A stretch of 17,756 nucleotides of DNA from Clostridia bacterium (GTDB lineage Bacteria; Bacillota; Clostridia; Oscillospirales; Butyricicoccaceae), in the NCBI GenBank assembly GCA_017547995.1, contig JAFYNW010000006.1:1-17756 (forward strand). The letters are read 5' to 3'. Of this stretch, positions 7,717-15,654 are shown piece after piece. Numbering within the stretch: position 1 is the first letter of the stretch; each line of letters starts with the position of its first letter. A model generated the notes under the pieces. The model saw only the letters and a program-made list of their open reading frames with translations, did no database searches and was not told the origin of the DNA. The translations under genes and the position numbers were made by a program.

Positions 7717-8585
7717 TACAGCACCTCTTTCACAAGTTTACCATTTATTCTGTCATAGAAGCCCTGGTCTGTCACTCTTATCATTCTGAGCACTTCACCT
7801 GAGCGCTTTACAATCACCTTATCTCCCACGCCAATTTCAATATGGTCGTTGCCGTCTATTGAAATATATCTGTCCTGCTTTACTGTGCTAGGCTCTATAC
7901 ATACCACTCTGTCCGATGAAAGAACGAATGATTTGATAGAAAGCGCGTGAGGGCAAATAGGTGTAACCGCGATACATTTTGCATTTGGCTCGATTATCGG
8001 TCCACCCGCTGAGAGCGAATAGCCTGTAGAGCCCGTAGGTGTGGAAATAATAATACCATCACCTCTGAATTCCATAGTAGGTATGGAATTGACAGATATT
8101 TTAACGTCAACAATACGTGAGAAAGCACCCTTTGTTATAACCACGTCGTTGAGAAGTGTTTCCTTTACAAGTTCATTACCGCCCTTGTCAACGACACTCG
8201 CATCAAGAAGCATTCTTTCTTCGATATTGTACGTACCATCTTTGATGGCAGACAATTTATCCAGCTCGCTGGCATCAATATCCGTCATAAAGCCAAGCTT
8301 ACCGTTGTTTATACCAAGAATTGGTTTATTATGTTTTGCAGCAGCAGGTGCCGCATGAAGAAGCGTGCCATCACCACCGATAGCAATTACAAAATCACAT
8401 CTTGTAAACCCATCTTCTTCTCCGCAGAATTCAACGAAACCATTCAGATAGCTCTCGAGCTCCGGCTTAAGAGTTTCATCTACAAGCACAATATACTCAT
8501 TATCGTGCAGATATTTACATACTCTTTTAGCAACCTCCTGAGCCTGATTTTTCAGGAGATTCGGAATAACATAAACAATTTTCAT
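7716..8585 (-). CDS. nadK: NAD+ kinase
   Basis: NadK phosphorylates NAD+ to NADP+, the only known route to NADP in bacteria. The 289-residue protein has the GGDGT motif at residues 70-74 with the following TLLHAA, and the LGINNGKLGFM stretch at 90-100. The conserved NAD-binding LND is at 145-147, and the glycine-rich DGIIISTPTGSTGYSLSAGG region at 176-195. The ATG at 8585 has GAAGGAGA eight to ten bases upstream. It begins one base after the tlyA stop codon and overlaps argR by one base. Placement between tlyA and argR is common in Clostridia, whereas Bacillus has its nadK elsewhere. Confidence 0.97.
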   Translation of the reverse strand: MKIVYVIPNLLKNQAQEVAKRVCKYLHDNEYIVLVDETLKPELESYLNGFVEFCGEEDGFTRCDFVIAIGGDGTLLHAAPAAAKHNKPILGINNGKLGFMTDIDASELDKLSAIKDGTYNIEERMLLDASVVDKGGNELVKETLLNDVVITKGAFSRIVDVKISVNSIPTMEFRGDGIIISTPTGSTGYSLSAGGPIIEPNAKCIAVTPICPHALSIKSFVLSSDRVVCIEPSTVKQDRYISIDGNDHIEIGVGDKVIVKRSGEVLRMIRVTDQGFYDRINGKLVKEVL

Positions 8586-8586
8586 T

Positions 8587-9387
8587 TTATTTATCTCCTT
8601 CGTGAGCTTCGTCTACGATAGACTCTACCGAAAACTCCTTCGCTTCAATGCTGTGGTCAAGTGTGAGATGAGCAAGGAACTCGATATTACCTTCAGGACC
8701 TCTGATTGGAGAGAATGTTACGTTGAGAACCTTGAATCCAAGACCTTCTGCAATACCAAGCACGTTTTCGATTACTTCGATATGTGTGCTCTTTTCTCTT
8801 ACAACGCCCTTCTTACCTACTTTTTCGCGACCTGCTTCAAACTGTGGCTTGATAAGAGTTGCAATCTGACCATTTTCCTTGAGCAATTCCTTTACCGCAG
8901 GAAGAACGAGCTTGAGAGAAATAAACGAAACGTCGATAACCGCAAGGTCAAGTCTGTCTGCGATATCATCCGGCTTTACGTGGCGGATATTTGTTCTTTC
9001 CATGCAGACAACACGTTCATCATTTCTGAGCTCCCATGCAAGCTGACCATAGCCTACGTCAACGGAATAAACCTTCTTGGCGCCTCTGAGAAGCATACAG
9101 TGAGTAAAACCACCTGTGGAAGCGCCGACGTCCATAGCCACCTTATCCTTTGGATCAATTTCAAAGAAGTTGAGGGCCTTTTCAATCTTCAAACCACCAC
9201 GGCTAACGTACTGTAAAGTACTTCCCCTTACCTCGATATTATCTGTTTCATCGCACATCTGACCTACCTTGTCAGCCTTCTGATTATTAACGTAGACGAT
9301 GCCGCTCATAATGATAGCCTTTGCTCTTTCTCTGGAAGACTCAAGCCCCTTTTCAATAAGCAATACGTCCAATCTCTTTTTAGCCAT
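8587..9387 (-). CDS. tlyA: TlyA family rRNA 2'-O-methyltransferase (S4 + FtsJ domains)
   Basis: The product is 266 residues from the chosen start. An N-terminal S4 RNA-binding domain (about 1-60, beginning MAKKRLDVLLIEKGLESSRE) is joined to a Rossmann-fold FtsJ-type methyltransferase with the SAM motif DVGASTGGFTHCML. Later motifs are AVIDVSFISLKLVLP and LIKPQFEAGREKVGKKGVV. Mycobacterial TlyA methylates 16S and 23S rRNA; the old name hemolysin A reflects a side activity. The ATG at 9387 overlaps the last eight bases of dxs and gives the typical MAKKRLD start; an upstream in-frame ATG at 9408 would add seven residues deeper in dxs. Translational coupling to dxs is likely. Which rRNA position is modified cannot be told from this sequence. 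Confidence 0.94.
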   Translation of the reverse strand: MAKKRLDVLLIEKGLESSRERAKAIIMSGIVYVNNQKADKVGQMCDETDNIEVRGSTLQYVSRGGLKIEKALNFFEIDPKDKVAMDVGASTGGFTHCMLLRGAKKVYSVDVGYGQLAWELRNDERVVCMERTNIRHVKPDDIADRLDLAVIDVSFISLKLVLPAVKELLKENGQIATLIKPQFEAGREKVGKKGVVREKSTHIEVIENVLGIAEGLGFKVLNVTFSPIRGPEGNIEFLAHLTLDHSIEAKEFSVESIVDEAHEGDK

Positions 9388-11251
9388 TTCGCACCCCGTT
9401 TTCTGCAATTCGCGCTATGCTTTCGCCATCAATCGAAATTCTCTGGTAAAGCTGCTCTACCTTGCCATGTTTAACATAATCGTCGCCTATATTGATAAGC
9501 TCTACGAATTTAAGATCTATTTTTTCTTTATATAATGCTGCAAGTATTTTATTGCCGATACATCCTGACGCAAAGCATTCTTCAAGAACGATAAGACGCT
9601 TTGTCTTTTTAACGGATTTTATGATATCAGGCATAAAATCACCTGTAATGTGATTCAACTTTACAACATCTGTATTTATTGATTTTTCGTGCAATATATC
9701 ACTTGCCTTAAGTGCCTCGTTAACCATTATACCATAAGTTACAATGGTTACGTCCTCACCTTCTCTGACGAGTGAAGGTGCAAGCGTAAAATTGTTTTCC
9801 TTGTATGCTCTCTGTACACCTCTCGGATATCTGACTGCCACAGGACCATCAAAATGATATGCCGCAAGCTTGAGTGCCTCATCCAATTCATCGTAGGATG
9901 ATGGAGAAAGGATTTCCATATGCGGAATCGACATAAGCTGAGGAATATCAAAAGTGCCGTGATGAGTTTCGCCGTCTTCGCCCGTTATACCCGCTCTGTC
10001 CACACAGAAAACAACGTGTTTTTTGTCGATAGACACATCGTGTATCAGCTGGTCATAACCTCTCTGCAGGAACGTAGCGTACACGGCAAAGAATGGAATC
10101 ATGCCCGATTTAGCCATACCAGCGGCCATTGTCACAGCATGCTCTTCCGCAATACCAACGTCAAAGCATCTGTCAGGATATTCTTCGGCAAATCTTCTAA
10201 GCCCTGTACCTTCAGTCATTGCCGCAGTAATAGCGCATATTCTCTTGTCTGTGCTTGCAAGATTGCAAAGCTGATTGCCGAAGGCTGTCGAGAAATTATG
10301 ATTTTTATATTTAAGCGCTTCACCCGTATCAACGTCAAACGGTGATACACCGTGATATTTATCCGGTTTTTCTTCGGAAGGCTTATATCCCTTGCCTTTC
10401 TGAGTCTTGAAATGTACCACGACCGGTTTGTTTTTGCTTATTGCCTCGCTGAGTGTATTGATTACAGTGTCAATATTATTACCATCGCAAGGACCAAGAT
10501 AATCAAACCCAAGGATTTCAAAGATACTTTCCTTAAGGATAACCTGCTTGAGCTTATCCTTGACCTTTCTGAGTCCCTCCACGATTTTTTCACCGGCAGG
10601 AAGCTTATGTGCAATAGCCTTACAGCGTTTTTTCACCTTGAAATAGCTTGGCTTCACTCTGAGATGAGACATCTTTGTTGTGAGTGCGCCGACGTTTTTA
10701 CTGATAGCCATTTCATTATCGTTGTAAATAATAATGAGTGGCTCTTTAGACTGACCTGCATCGTTAAGTGCTTCATAAGCCATACCGCCCGTCATAGCAC
10801 CATCACCGATGATGCATACAACCTTATTCTTTTTTCCCAGAAGAAGATTGCCGCGAAGCAAGCCTATTCCGGAAGAAATCGAAGTTGATGCATGGCCGGA
10901 AACAACGACGTCATATTCACTTTCCTCAGGGCGCAAAAAACCGCTTATCCCCTCAAGACTGCGAATATGCTTCATATCATTTTTTCTGCCCGTGAGAATC
11001 TTATGCACGTAGCACTGATGACCGACGTCGTAAACGACTTTATCTTCAGGCATATCAAACAGCTTTGCAACAGCCACGCTGATTTCAACTATGCCAAGAT
11101 TTGCCGCAAGATGTCCGCCGGTTTTCGAAACATTCTCAATAAGAAAGCTTCTTATATCACTGCAAAGTTCTTCAAGCTCTTTGTTATTTAATTTTTTTAC
11201 ATCTTCAGGCATGTTTACTTTATCAAGCACACCGTACTTTGACAAATCCAT
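9380..11251 (-). CDS. dxs: 1-deoxy-D-xylulose-5-phosphate synthase
   Basis: Dxs condenses pyruvate and glyceraldehyde 3-phosphate, using thiamine diphosphate, in the first step of the MEP isoprenoid pathway; its product also feeds thiamine and pyridoxal synthesis. The 623-residue length is typical. The N-terminal TPP domain has GGHLAANLGIVE, YDVGHQCYVHK (about 74-84) and the TPP motif GDGAMTGGMAYEALN (about 149-163) with YNDNEM at 176-181. The transketolase pyrimidine domain has GIAEEHAVTMAAGMAKSG and DRAGITGEDGETHHGTFD, and the C-terminal domain starts around GIMVNEAL. The ATG at 11251 has AAAGGGA eight bases upstream. It follows the DUF212 gene by 35 bases and overlaps tlyA. With ispA it makes this an isoprenoid cluster. 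Confidence 0.98.
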   Translation of the reverse strand: MDLSKYGVLDKVNMPEDVKKLNNKELEELCSDIRSFLIENVSKTGGHLAANLGIVEISVAVAKLFDMPEDKVVYDVGHQCYVHKILTGRKNDMKHIRSLEGISGFLRPEESEYDVVVSGHASTSISSGIGLLRGNLLLGKKNKVVCIIGDGAMTGGMAYEALNDAGQSKEPLIIIYNDNEMAISKNVGALTTKMSHLRVKPSYFKVKKRCKAIAHKLPAGEKIVEGLRKVKDKLKQVILKESIFEILGFDYLGPCDGNNIDTVINTLSEAISKNKPVVVHFKTQKGKGYKPSEEKPDKYHGVSPFDVDTGEALKYKNHNFSTAFGNQLCNLASTDKRICAITAAMTEGTGLRRFAEEYPDRCFDVGIAEEHAVTMAAGMAKSGMIPFFAVYATFLQRGYDQLIHDVSIDKKHVVFCVDRAGITGEDGETHHGTFDIPQLMSIPHMEILSPSSYDELDEALKLAAYHFDGPVAVRYPRGVQRAYKENNFTLAPSLVREGEDVTIVTYGIMVNEALKASDILHEKSINTDVVKLNHITGDFMPDIIKSVKKTKRLIVLEECFASGCIGNKILAALYKEKIDLKFVELINIGDDYVKHGKVEQLYQRISIDGESIARIAENGVRNG

Positions 11252-11274
11252 TTTTATTCCCTTTCAGATAATAA

Positions 11275-11303
11275 AATATATAACCTTTATACTATAAGCG
11301 CAA
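11275..11303 (-). promoter_or_regulatory. Possible weak internal promoter before dxs
   Basis: On the minus strand TTGCGC (11298-11303), a 17-base spacer and TATATT (11275-11280) fall at the end of the DUF212 gene and the short gap before dxs. This is the only appreciable gap inside the long operon. The -35 box is poor, so this is a tentative candidate only. Confidence 0.25.
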
Positions 11304-11733
11304 TTATTATACCGAGAACGGCACCTGTCGCCACTTCAAGAGGCGTATGTCCGATAAGTTCCTTAAGGTCCTGCTTGAACATCTCAGGAGTAAGATTGTC
11401 CCAGTTATCCATCATAAAGTTGAGGATTTTAGCCTGCTCACCTACTGCACGTCTTACACCCGATGCGTCATACATTACTATACTTGCAAGCACTGCAGCC
11501 ATACCGAATTCCACCGACTGCCAGCCTGCAACAATACCCACAGCTGTTGCCGTGCCCGTTACAAGAGCAGAATGTGAGCTTGGCATACTGCCGGATGAGA
11601 AAAACAGACGAAGGTCTATCTTTCTGAATCTTATAAAATTATATACGATTTTAAGAGCCTGCGCGACAAACCAACATATCAGACCTACGTTGATAATATG
11701 GTTTCCCGTTAAAACGTCTACGTAATTTTTCAT
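11287..11733 (-). CDS. DUF212 / divergent PAP2 family membrane protein
   Basis: The product is a small integral membrane protein of 148 residues with about four hydrophobic segments. It carries the family landmarks SSGSMPSSHSALVTG, a divergent form of the PAP2 phosphatase motif, then MYDASGVRRAVGEQAKILN and ELIGHTPLEVATGAVLG. PAP2 enzymes remove phosphate from lipid or isoprenoid phosphates; DUF212 proteins (YuiD in Bacillus) keep the Ser-His motif but their activity is not established. I chose the ATG at 11733, one base after the ispA stop, because it gives a family-typical start; a start at 11772 would overlap ispA by 38 bases. Its ribosome binding site is weak (AGAGA), so translation is probably coupled to ispA. 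Sitting between ispA and dxs suggests a role with polyprenyl phosphates, which is inference. Confidence 0.9.
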   Translation of the reverse strand: MKNYVDVLTGNHIINVGLICWFVAQALKIVYNFIRFRKIDLRLFFSSGSMPSSHSALVTGTATAVGIVAGWQSVEFGMAAVLASIVMYDASGVRRAVGEQAKILNFMMDNWDNLTPEMFKQDLKELIGHTPLEVATGAVLGIIIALIV

Positions 11734-11734
11734 A

Positions 11735-12592
11735 TTAATTATCTCTGTTGCGAAGGCTGTCTGCAATATCAATCACAAGCTCACTGCCTTCTATATCCTT
11801 TACTGCATTTATTGCAATATCCGTCAATTCATTTACCTTTTCTTTTGCTTTTTCAAGACCATAAACAGAAACGAATGTATACTTTTCATTTTCTTCGTCA
11901 CTGTTGATAGGCTTACCAAGCTTTTCAAAATCGCCAACTACGTCAAGAACGTCATCGGCAATCTGGAATGCAAGACCGAGATTGTCCGCATAGCATTCAA
12001 CTTTTTTAAGCTGTTCTTCATTCGCTCCGCCAAGAATAGCACCTGCAATACAAGCTGCATAGAAAAGCTTGCCTGTTTTGAGCGAAACCATAAGTCGAAG
12101 CTCTTCTTCCGTCTTGATACCTTCTTTTATATCGAGCACCTGACCGCCAATCATACCATAACCGCCGGCTGCTCTTGCCATTTCAAAACCTGCACGAGCA
12201 TATTCAGGACCCTTTATGCTTTCTTCAAGCATAATTTCATAAGCCCCGTTGAGGAGATTATCCCCTGCAAGCAAAGCCATTGCTTCACCATATACCTTAT
12301 GATTGGTAGGCTTACCTCTTCTGAAATCATCGTCATCCATACAAGGAAGGTCATCGTGAATCAGGGAATAAGCGTGAATCATTTCGATAGCTCTTGCAAA
12401 AGGAATAGCTTTTTCGTAGCTTCCGCTGAAAAGTCTGCAAAACTCAAGCACAAAAATTGCTCTCAAACGCTTACCACCTGCAAGCAGACTGTATCTGGAG
12501 CTTTCAAAAATCACGTTCTGTGGCAGGCTGTCATCTGCAAAAACCTTATCAAGCTCTTTTTCAACGATAGCCTTATATTCTTTAAGAGTCAT
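11735..12592 (-). CDS. ispA: Polyprenyl synthetase, probably farnesyl diphosphate synthase
   Basis: This 285-residue enzyme makes prenyl diphosphates by head-to-tail condensation of isopentenyl diphosphate. The first aspartate-rich motif is at residues 80-86 in SLIHDDLPCMDDDDFRRGKP, the GQxxD motif is at 150-154, and the second aspartate-rich motif DDVLD is at 213-217. A tyrosine five residues before the first motif, in YSLIHDD, is typical of bacterial farnesyl (C15) synthases, although geranylgeranyl synthases can look similar. The ATG at 12592 has AAGGAG six bases upstream and lies three bases after xseB. The xseB-ispA-dxs order is conserved from Proteobacteria to Firmicutes. Confidence 0.95.
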   Translation of the reverse strand: MTLKEYKAIVEKELDKVFADDSLPQNVIFESSRYSLLAGGKRLRAIFVLEFCRLFSGSYEKAIPFARAIEMIHAYSLIHDDLPCMDDDDFRRGKPTNHKVYGEAMALLAGDNLLNGAYEIMLEESIKGPEYARAGFEMARAAGGYGMIGGQVLDIKEGIKTEEELRLMVSLKTGKLFYAACIAGAILGGANEEQLKKVECYADNLGLAFQIADDVLDVVGDFEKLGKPINSDEENEKYTFVSVYGLEKAKEKVNELTDIAINAVKDIEGSELVIDIADSLRNRDN

Positions 12593-12595
12593 AGC

Positions 12596-12817
12596 CTACT
12601 CCTTTATATCAAAGTTTTCAAATGCAGGTTCTTCACCTTTAACAAGAATCTGAAGTTTCTGTTCGGCATTTTCCAGGGAATTGCCACACTTTTTAATAAG
12701 ACCCATACCTTCTTCAAACAAAGAAAGACTTTCGTCCAGAGGTGCATCTCCCTTTTCAAGAGTTCTTACAATTTCCTCAAGTCTTTTAATGCCTTCTTCA
12801 AAAACAAACTTTTCCAT
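12596..12817 (-). CDS. xseB: Exodeoxyribonuclease VII small subunit
   Basis: A 73-residue, acidic, helical protein with the family signature FEEGIKRLEEIVRTLEKGDA followed by PLDESLSLFEEGMGLIKKC. Several copies bind one XseA to form exonuclease VII, which degrades single-stranded DNA from both ends to short oligonucleotides in repair. The start overlaps the xseA stop by one base (TAATG), with GAGGAAAAG as the ribosome binding site inside xseA, so the two subunits are translationally coupled. The length is standard for the family. Confidence 0.96.
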   Translation of the reverse strand: MEKFVFEEGIKRLEEIVRTLEKGDAPLDESLSLFEEGMGLIKKCGNSLENAEQKLQILVKGEEPAFENFDIKE

Positions 12818-14022
12818 TATTTCTTTTCCTCAATCTTAGTTACGACACTTTCGAAATATCCGTCCGAAAGGCTTGTCTTTATACTGCTTCCCTGCTTGAT
12901 ATCACCGATGCTTTTTACAATTTTTCCTTCGGTTTCCACCATACCATATCCTCTTGAAATAACTTTAAGAGGACTGAGTGCATCAATAGTGGAAACGAGT
13001 CTGATATATTCATTCTTTTTTCGTTCAAGCAATTTTTCAACTGCCGCCATAAGTTTCTGCTCCTGCATATCCAGCATCATATTCTTATCGGCATAATAAC
13101 TCATCGGCGAACGCATAAGCTTATGATTTTCAAGCATAGCCAGTTTTTCCTTCAGGAAACTGATTCGCTTGAGCTCTGTCATGTACATTTTCTGCTTGGC
13201 ATCATTGAGTCTTATAAGAAGCTCATTGCTGTCAGGAACGACAATTTCAGCACCGTTTGATGGTGTCGATGCTCTGACGTCGGCTACGTAATCGATAATT
13301 GTGATATCAGGCTCATGGCCTACTGCCGAAATAACAGGTATTCTGCTTTCAAATACCGCTCTTGCCACCTTTTCATCATTGAAGCACCACAAATCTTCGA
13401 TAGATCCGCCGCCTCTGCCGCAGATTATAACGTCGCAGATATCGTGCTCGTTGACATATTTTATCATATTGGCGATGGAATCAGGCGCAGTCTCCCCCTG
13501 CACAAGAACAGGACAAACTATGATTTCAGCCGCCTTGTAACGACTGCTTATAATGCGTATCATGTCCCTTACAGCAGCGCCGGTCGGCGACGTCACAAGC
13601 CCGATTTTTGTCGGATACTTAGGCAAAGGCTTTTTATATTTCTTATCAAAAAGTCCCTCTTTGTATAACTTCTCTTTAAGCTGCTCAAAGGCAATATAAA
13701 GCGAGCCTACTCCGTCAGGCTGCATATTCGACACGTAAATCTGATACTGACCATTTTTAGGAAAAAGGCTTACTCTGCCATAAAGAATAACCTTCATTCC
13801 GCTTTCAGGACGGAATCTCAGCTTTGCCGCATCGCCACGGAACATAACAGCACTGATAACAGCCGCTTCATCCTTGAGGCTGAAATAGCAATGTCCCGAT
13901 GAATGCACCTTGAAGTTTGACAACTCGCCAACAACGCACACCTTCTGAAGTTGTGCGTCATTGTCGAAAATATCTTTTATATATTCTGAAAGTGCGCTTA
14001 CTGTAATTGGTGTACTGGACAA
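12817..14022 (-). CDS. xseA: Exodeoxyribonuclease VII large subunit
   Basis: The 401-residue catalytic subunit of exonuclease VII. An N-terminal OB-fold (about 1-100) has VVGELSNFKVHSSGHCYFSL and DEAAVISAVMF. The catalytic domain has IGLVTSPTGAAVRDM, GRGGGSIEDLWCFNDE and ISAVGHEPDITIIDYVADVR followed by ASTPSNGAE. A coiled-coil region with many Lys, Glu and Leu residues follows (about 265-345), then the C-terminal LSPLKVISRGYG motif. Translation starts at TTG (14022): the OB-fold begins immediately after it, no ATG exists nearby, and TAGGT lies seven bases upstream. It lies eight bases after nusB. Confidence 0.96.
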   Translation of the reverse strand: MSSTPITVSALSEYIKDIFDNDAQLQKVCVVGELSNFKVHSSGHCYFSLKDEAAVISAVMFRGDAAKLRFRPESGMKVILYGRVSLFPKNGQYQIYVSNMQPDGVGSLYIAFEQLKEKLYKEGLFDKKYKKPLPKYPTKIGLVTSPTGAAVRDMIRIISSRYKAAEIIVCPVLVQGETAPDSIANMIKYVNEHDICDVIICGRGGGSIEDLWCFNDEKVARAVFESRIPVISAVGHEPDITIIDYVADVRASTPSNGAEIVVPDSNELLIRLNDAKQKMYMTELKRISFLKEKLAMLENHKLMRSPMSYYADKNMMLDMQEQKLMAAVEKLLERKKNEYIRLVSTIDALSPLKVISRGYGMVETEGKIVKSIGDIKQGSSIKTSLSDGYFESVVTKIEEKK

Positions 14023-14030
14023 AATAATAC

Positions 14031-14477
14031 CTACTTAATAACTTCGTTCTTGGAGAAGGAGGAAAGAATTCCGTTTACAAAGCCAACTGCTTCTTCTCCG
14101 TCGTATTTCTTTACAAGTTCAAGCGCTTCGTTTACAGATGCGCCGACAGGAATATCCATGTAGAGAATTTCATACATGGAAAGTCTGAGAATTGCCTTGG
14201 AAATTCTGGAAATTCTACCTACGTTCCAGCCCTTTGCATACTTTTCGATATAGTTATCGAGTTCGTACATGTGAGAAATAATGCCTGTTGTAGCTCTCTT
14301 TACGTATTCGTCCTGAGCTTCTGCAGGAAGCTTTTCATAAAGAGAATATTCTTCCTTAAGTGTAGCAAATCTCTCTTCCTTGAGAGATCTTTCCATTATT
14401 TCTTCACCGCTTGTACCTGTATATTCACTTTCAAATGTAAAATGCAAAACAAGTTCTCTTGCTGCTTTTCTGCTCAT
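14031..14477 (-). CDS. nusB: Transcription antitermination factor NusB
   Basis: NusB binds the boxA element of rRNA leaders with NusE (ribosomal protein S10) and supports rRNA antitermination. The 148-residue all-helical protein starts MSRKAARELVLHFTFESEY and has the conserved WNVGRISRISKAILRLSMYE, followed by ILYMDIPVGASVNEALELVK and VGFVNGILSSF. I chose the ATG at 14477 because GGGGGTC lies just upstream and it gives the family-typical start; an in-frame ATG at 14489 would place the ribosome binding site inside the gene. It is the first gene of a long operon with its own promoter. Confidence 0.96.
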   Translation of the reverse strand: MSRKAARELVLHFTFESEYTGTSGEEIMERSLKEERFATLKEEYSLYEKLPAEAQDEYVKRATTGIISHMYELDNYIEKYAKGWNVGRISRISKAILRLSMYEILYMDIPVGASVNEALELVKKYDGEEAVGFVNGILSSFSKNEVIK

Positions 14478-14519
14478 AGTGACCCCCATTTATTTTTATT
14501 GTTATTTATATATTAGCCT

Positions 14520-14548
14520 ATTATACCATATATATTATAATTATACAA
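14520..14548 (-). promoter_or_regulatory. Promoter of the nusB-to-MATE operon
   Basis: On the minus strand TTGTAT (14543-14548), a 17-base spacer and TATAAT (14520-14525) precede nusB by about 40 bases. The surrounding DNA is very AT-rich. It sits directly after the asp23 terminator and is the obvious start of the eleven-gene unit. Confidence 0.75.
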
Positions 14549-14557
14549 TATTTCAAC

Positions 14558-14589
14558 AAAAAAATAAACCCTTTTACAGGGTTTATTTT
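14558..14589 (-). terminator. Terminator after asp23
   Basis: AAAATAAACCC and GGGTTTATTTT form an 11-bp stem (14579-14589 with 14561-14571) with a seven-base loop, followed by T-rich sequence in the direction of transcription. It begins seven bases after the asp23 stop and separates asp23 from the nusB unit. The stem is rich in A-T pairs, so some read-through is possible. Confidence 0.85.
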
Positions 14590-14595
14590 GAAAAA

Positions 14596-14982
14596 TTATT
14601 CAGCTGTCTTTGTTTCAAAAACGATACCGTCGATGAGCACGTTTACACTCTTGATTTCGAGCTGAGCCATAGATTCGATAGTGTTCTTGATGTTCTGCTG
14701 GAGATTCTGTGCAACAGCCTTGATATCGTGGCCGTAAAGAACCATAATTGCGATATCAACGTTGCAGCCGTTGTCCTCGGAGAACGTAATCTTGATGCCT
14801 TTGCCCTTGTTCTTCTTTGTGAAGAAGTCTGCAATGTCAGCCGCAGAGTTTACTGTTGCAACAGAAGCAACACCTTCTGTTTCCAATGTAATATTATTTA
14901 CCAAAGTAGCAATAACATCTTCAGAGATTCTTACACTACCGCTTTCTTCTGCGTATACCAGGTATTCTTTATTTTCGTTCAT
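14596..14982 (-). CDS. Asp23/Gls24 family protein, YqhY-like
   Basis: A 128-residue protein of the Asp23/Gls24 (DUF322) family. It contains SGSVRISEDVIATLVNNITL, EGVASVATVNS, CNVDIAIMVLYGHDIKAVAQ and the C-terminal IESMAQLEIKSVNVLIDGIV, all family-typical. In Bacillus the equivalent gene yqhY lies just before nusB and after accBC, and loss of it perturbs fatty-acid synthesis control; other members act in envelope stress. Here there is no accBC gene next to it. The ATG has AGGAGA nine bases upstream. It has its own promoter and terminator, so it can be a single-gene unit, although it may also receive transcripts from spoIIIAH. The molecular function is not established. Confidence 0.93.
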   Translation of the reverse strand: MNENKEYLVYAEESGSVRISEDVIATLVNNITLETEGVASVATVNSAADIADFFTKKNKGKGIKITFSEDNGCNVDIAIMVLYGHDIKAVAQNLQQNIKNTIESMAQLEIKSVNVLIDGIVFETKTAE

Positions 14983-15020
14983 ATTTTTAATTTCTCCTGA
15001 TTTTCATAGTATATGTATAT

Positions 15021-15049
15021 ATTATAAGCTATAACAGGAAAAATTGCAA
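15021..15049 (-). promoter_or_regulatory. Promoter of the asp23/yqhY-like gene
   Basis: On the minus strand TTGCAA (15044-15049), a 17-base spacer and TATAAT (15021-15026) precede the Asp23 gene by about 40 bases. The -35 box begins only six bases after the spoIIIAH stop codon. The fit to a sigma-A promoter is good, in contrast with the sporulation genes upstream. Confidence 0.75.
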
Positions 15050-15054
15050 GTATT

Positions 15055-15642
15055 TTATGCTGTTTCTATCACTTTCACTTGTTCTGCAGTAAGATTGGTT
15101 TCGTTGATGACAATTTCCTTGATGCGTGCTAGGTCTGTATTTTTGAGTCCTTCGCTTGTTTTTTCAACGATGACGTTTGCCCCGTTGTCGTTTATGAAGA
15201 CAACGCACTGTCTGTATCCCTTAGCCACCACCATACTCTCAATTCTTGCCTCTTTTTCAGCATTTTCAGCAAGATTGCCCATAGCGGCAACAGCTGTTGC
15301 CTTTGATTCCTCAGATGCATTTGCATTGTCGACCGTTTGGGAAAGAATGCTTACAGATTCATCTCTAGCCTTCTGTCTTGCAAGTCTTGCCTCCGAAAAA
15401 TAATCACTTGGCACAGGTGAAATGTTAGGATTATCTTTAGCTGTCAGTACCGTATTTTCATCTTCAATAATCTCTTTTTCATCCACAAGCTTTGCTTCTC
15501 CCAGAATCTTGCTGTCTTCAAACTCCCCTGCCTCATTGTACTCTGCATCCGGTCTGTCCTTTGTATAACTCCAGTTGAGATATACCGCCATACACAGCAT
15601 CAATGCCACCACAGAATAAACTGCGCCCTTCTTCTTTGCCAC
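15055..15642 (-). CDS. spoIIIAH: Stage III sporulation protein AH
   Basis: SpoIIIAH sits in the mother-cell membrane and binds forespore SpoIIQ to form the channel between the two cells during engulfment. The 195-residue protein has a short basic N-terminus (MAKKKG), one membrane helix at about residues 8-22, a low-complexity acidic linker, an ARLARQKARDESVSILSQTV helix and a C-terminal ring-building domain with QCVVFINDNGANVIVEKTSE and LTAEQVKVIE. Translation starts at GTG (15642), eight bases after a strong AGGAGG that includes part of the spoIIIAG stop region. It is the last spoIIIA gene. No terminator is visible before asp23. Confidence 0.94.
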   Translation of the reverse strand: MAKKKGAVYSVVALMLCMAVYLNWSYTKDRPDAEYNEAGEFEDSKILGEAKLVDEKEIIEDENTVLTAKDNPNISPVPSDYFSEARLARQKARDESVSILSQTVDNANASEESKATAVAAMGNLAENAEKEARIESMVVAKGYRQCVVFINDNGANVIVEKTSEGLKNTDLARIKEIVINETNLTAEQVKVIETA

Positions 15643-15654
15643 AATAGTTTCCTC

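Noticed and set aside
8602..9216. A 204-codon plus-strand ORF opposite tlyA
   Set aside because: It is a shadow of tlyA, which has full S4 and methyltransferase motifs on the minus strand.
9388..9408. Longer start for TlyA at 9408
   Set aside because: The extra seven residues lie inside dxs, and the start at 9387 gives the typical MAKKRLD beginning.
14478..14489. NusB start at 14489
   Set aside because: The G-rich ribosome binding site falls between this ATG and the next one at 14477, so the latter is preferred.
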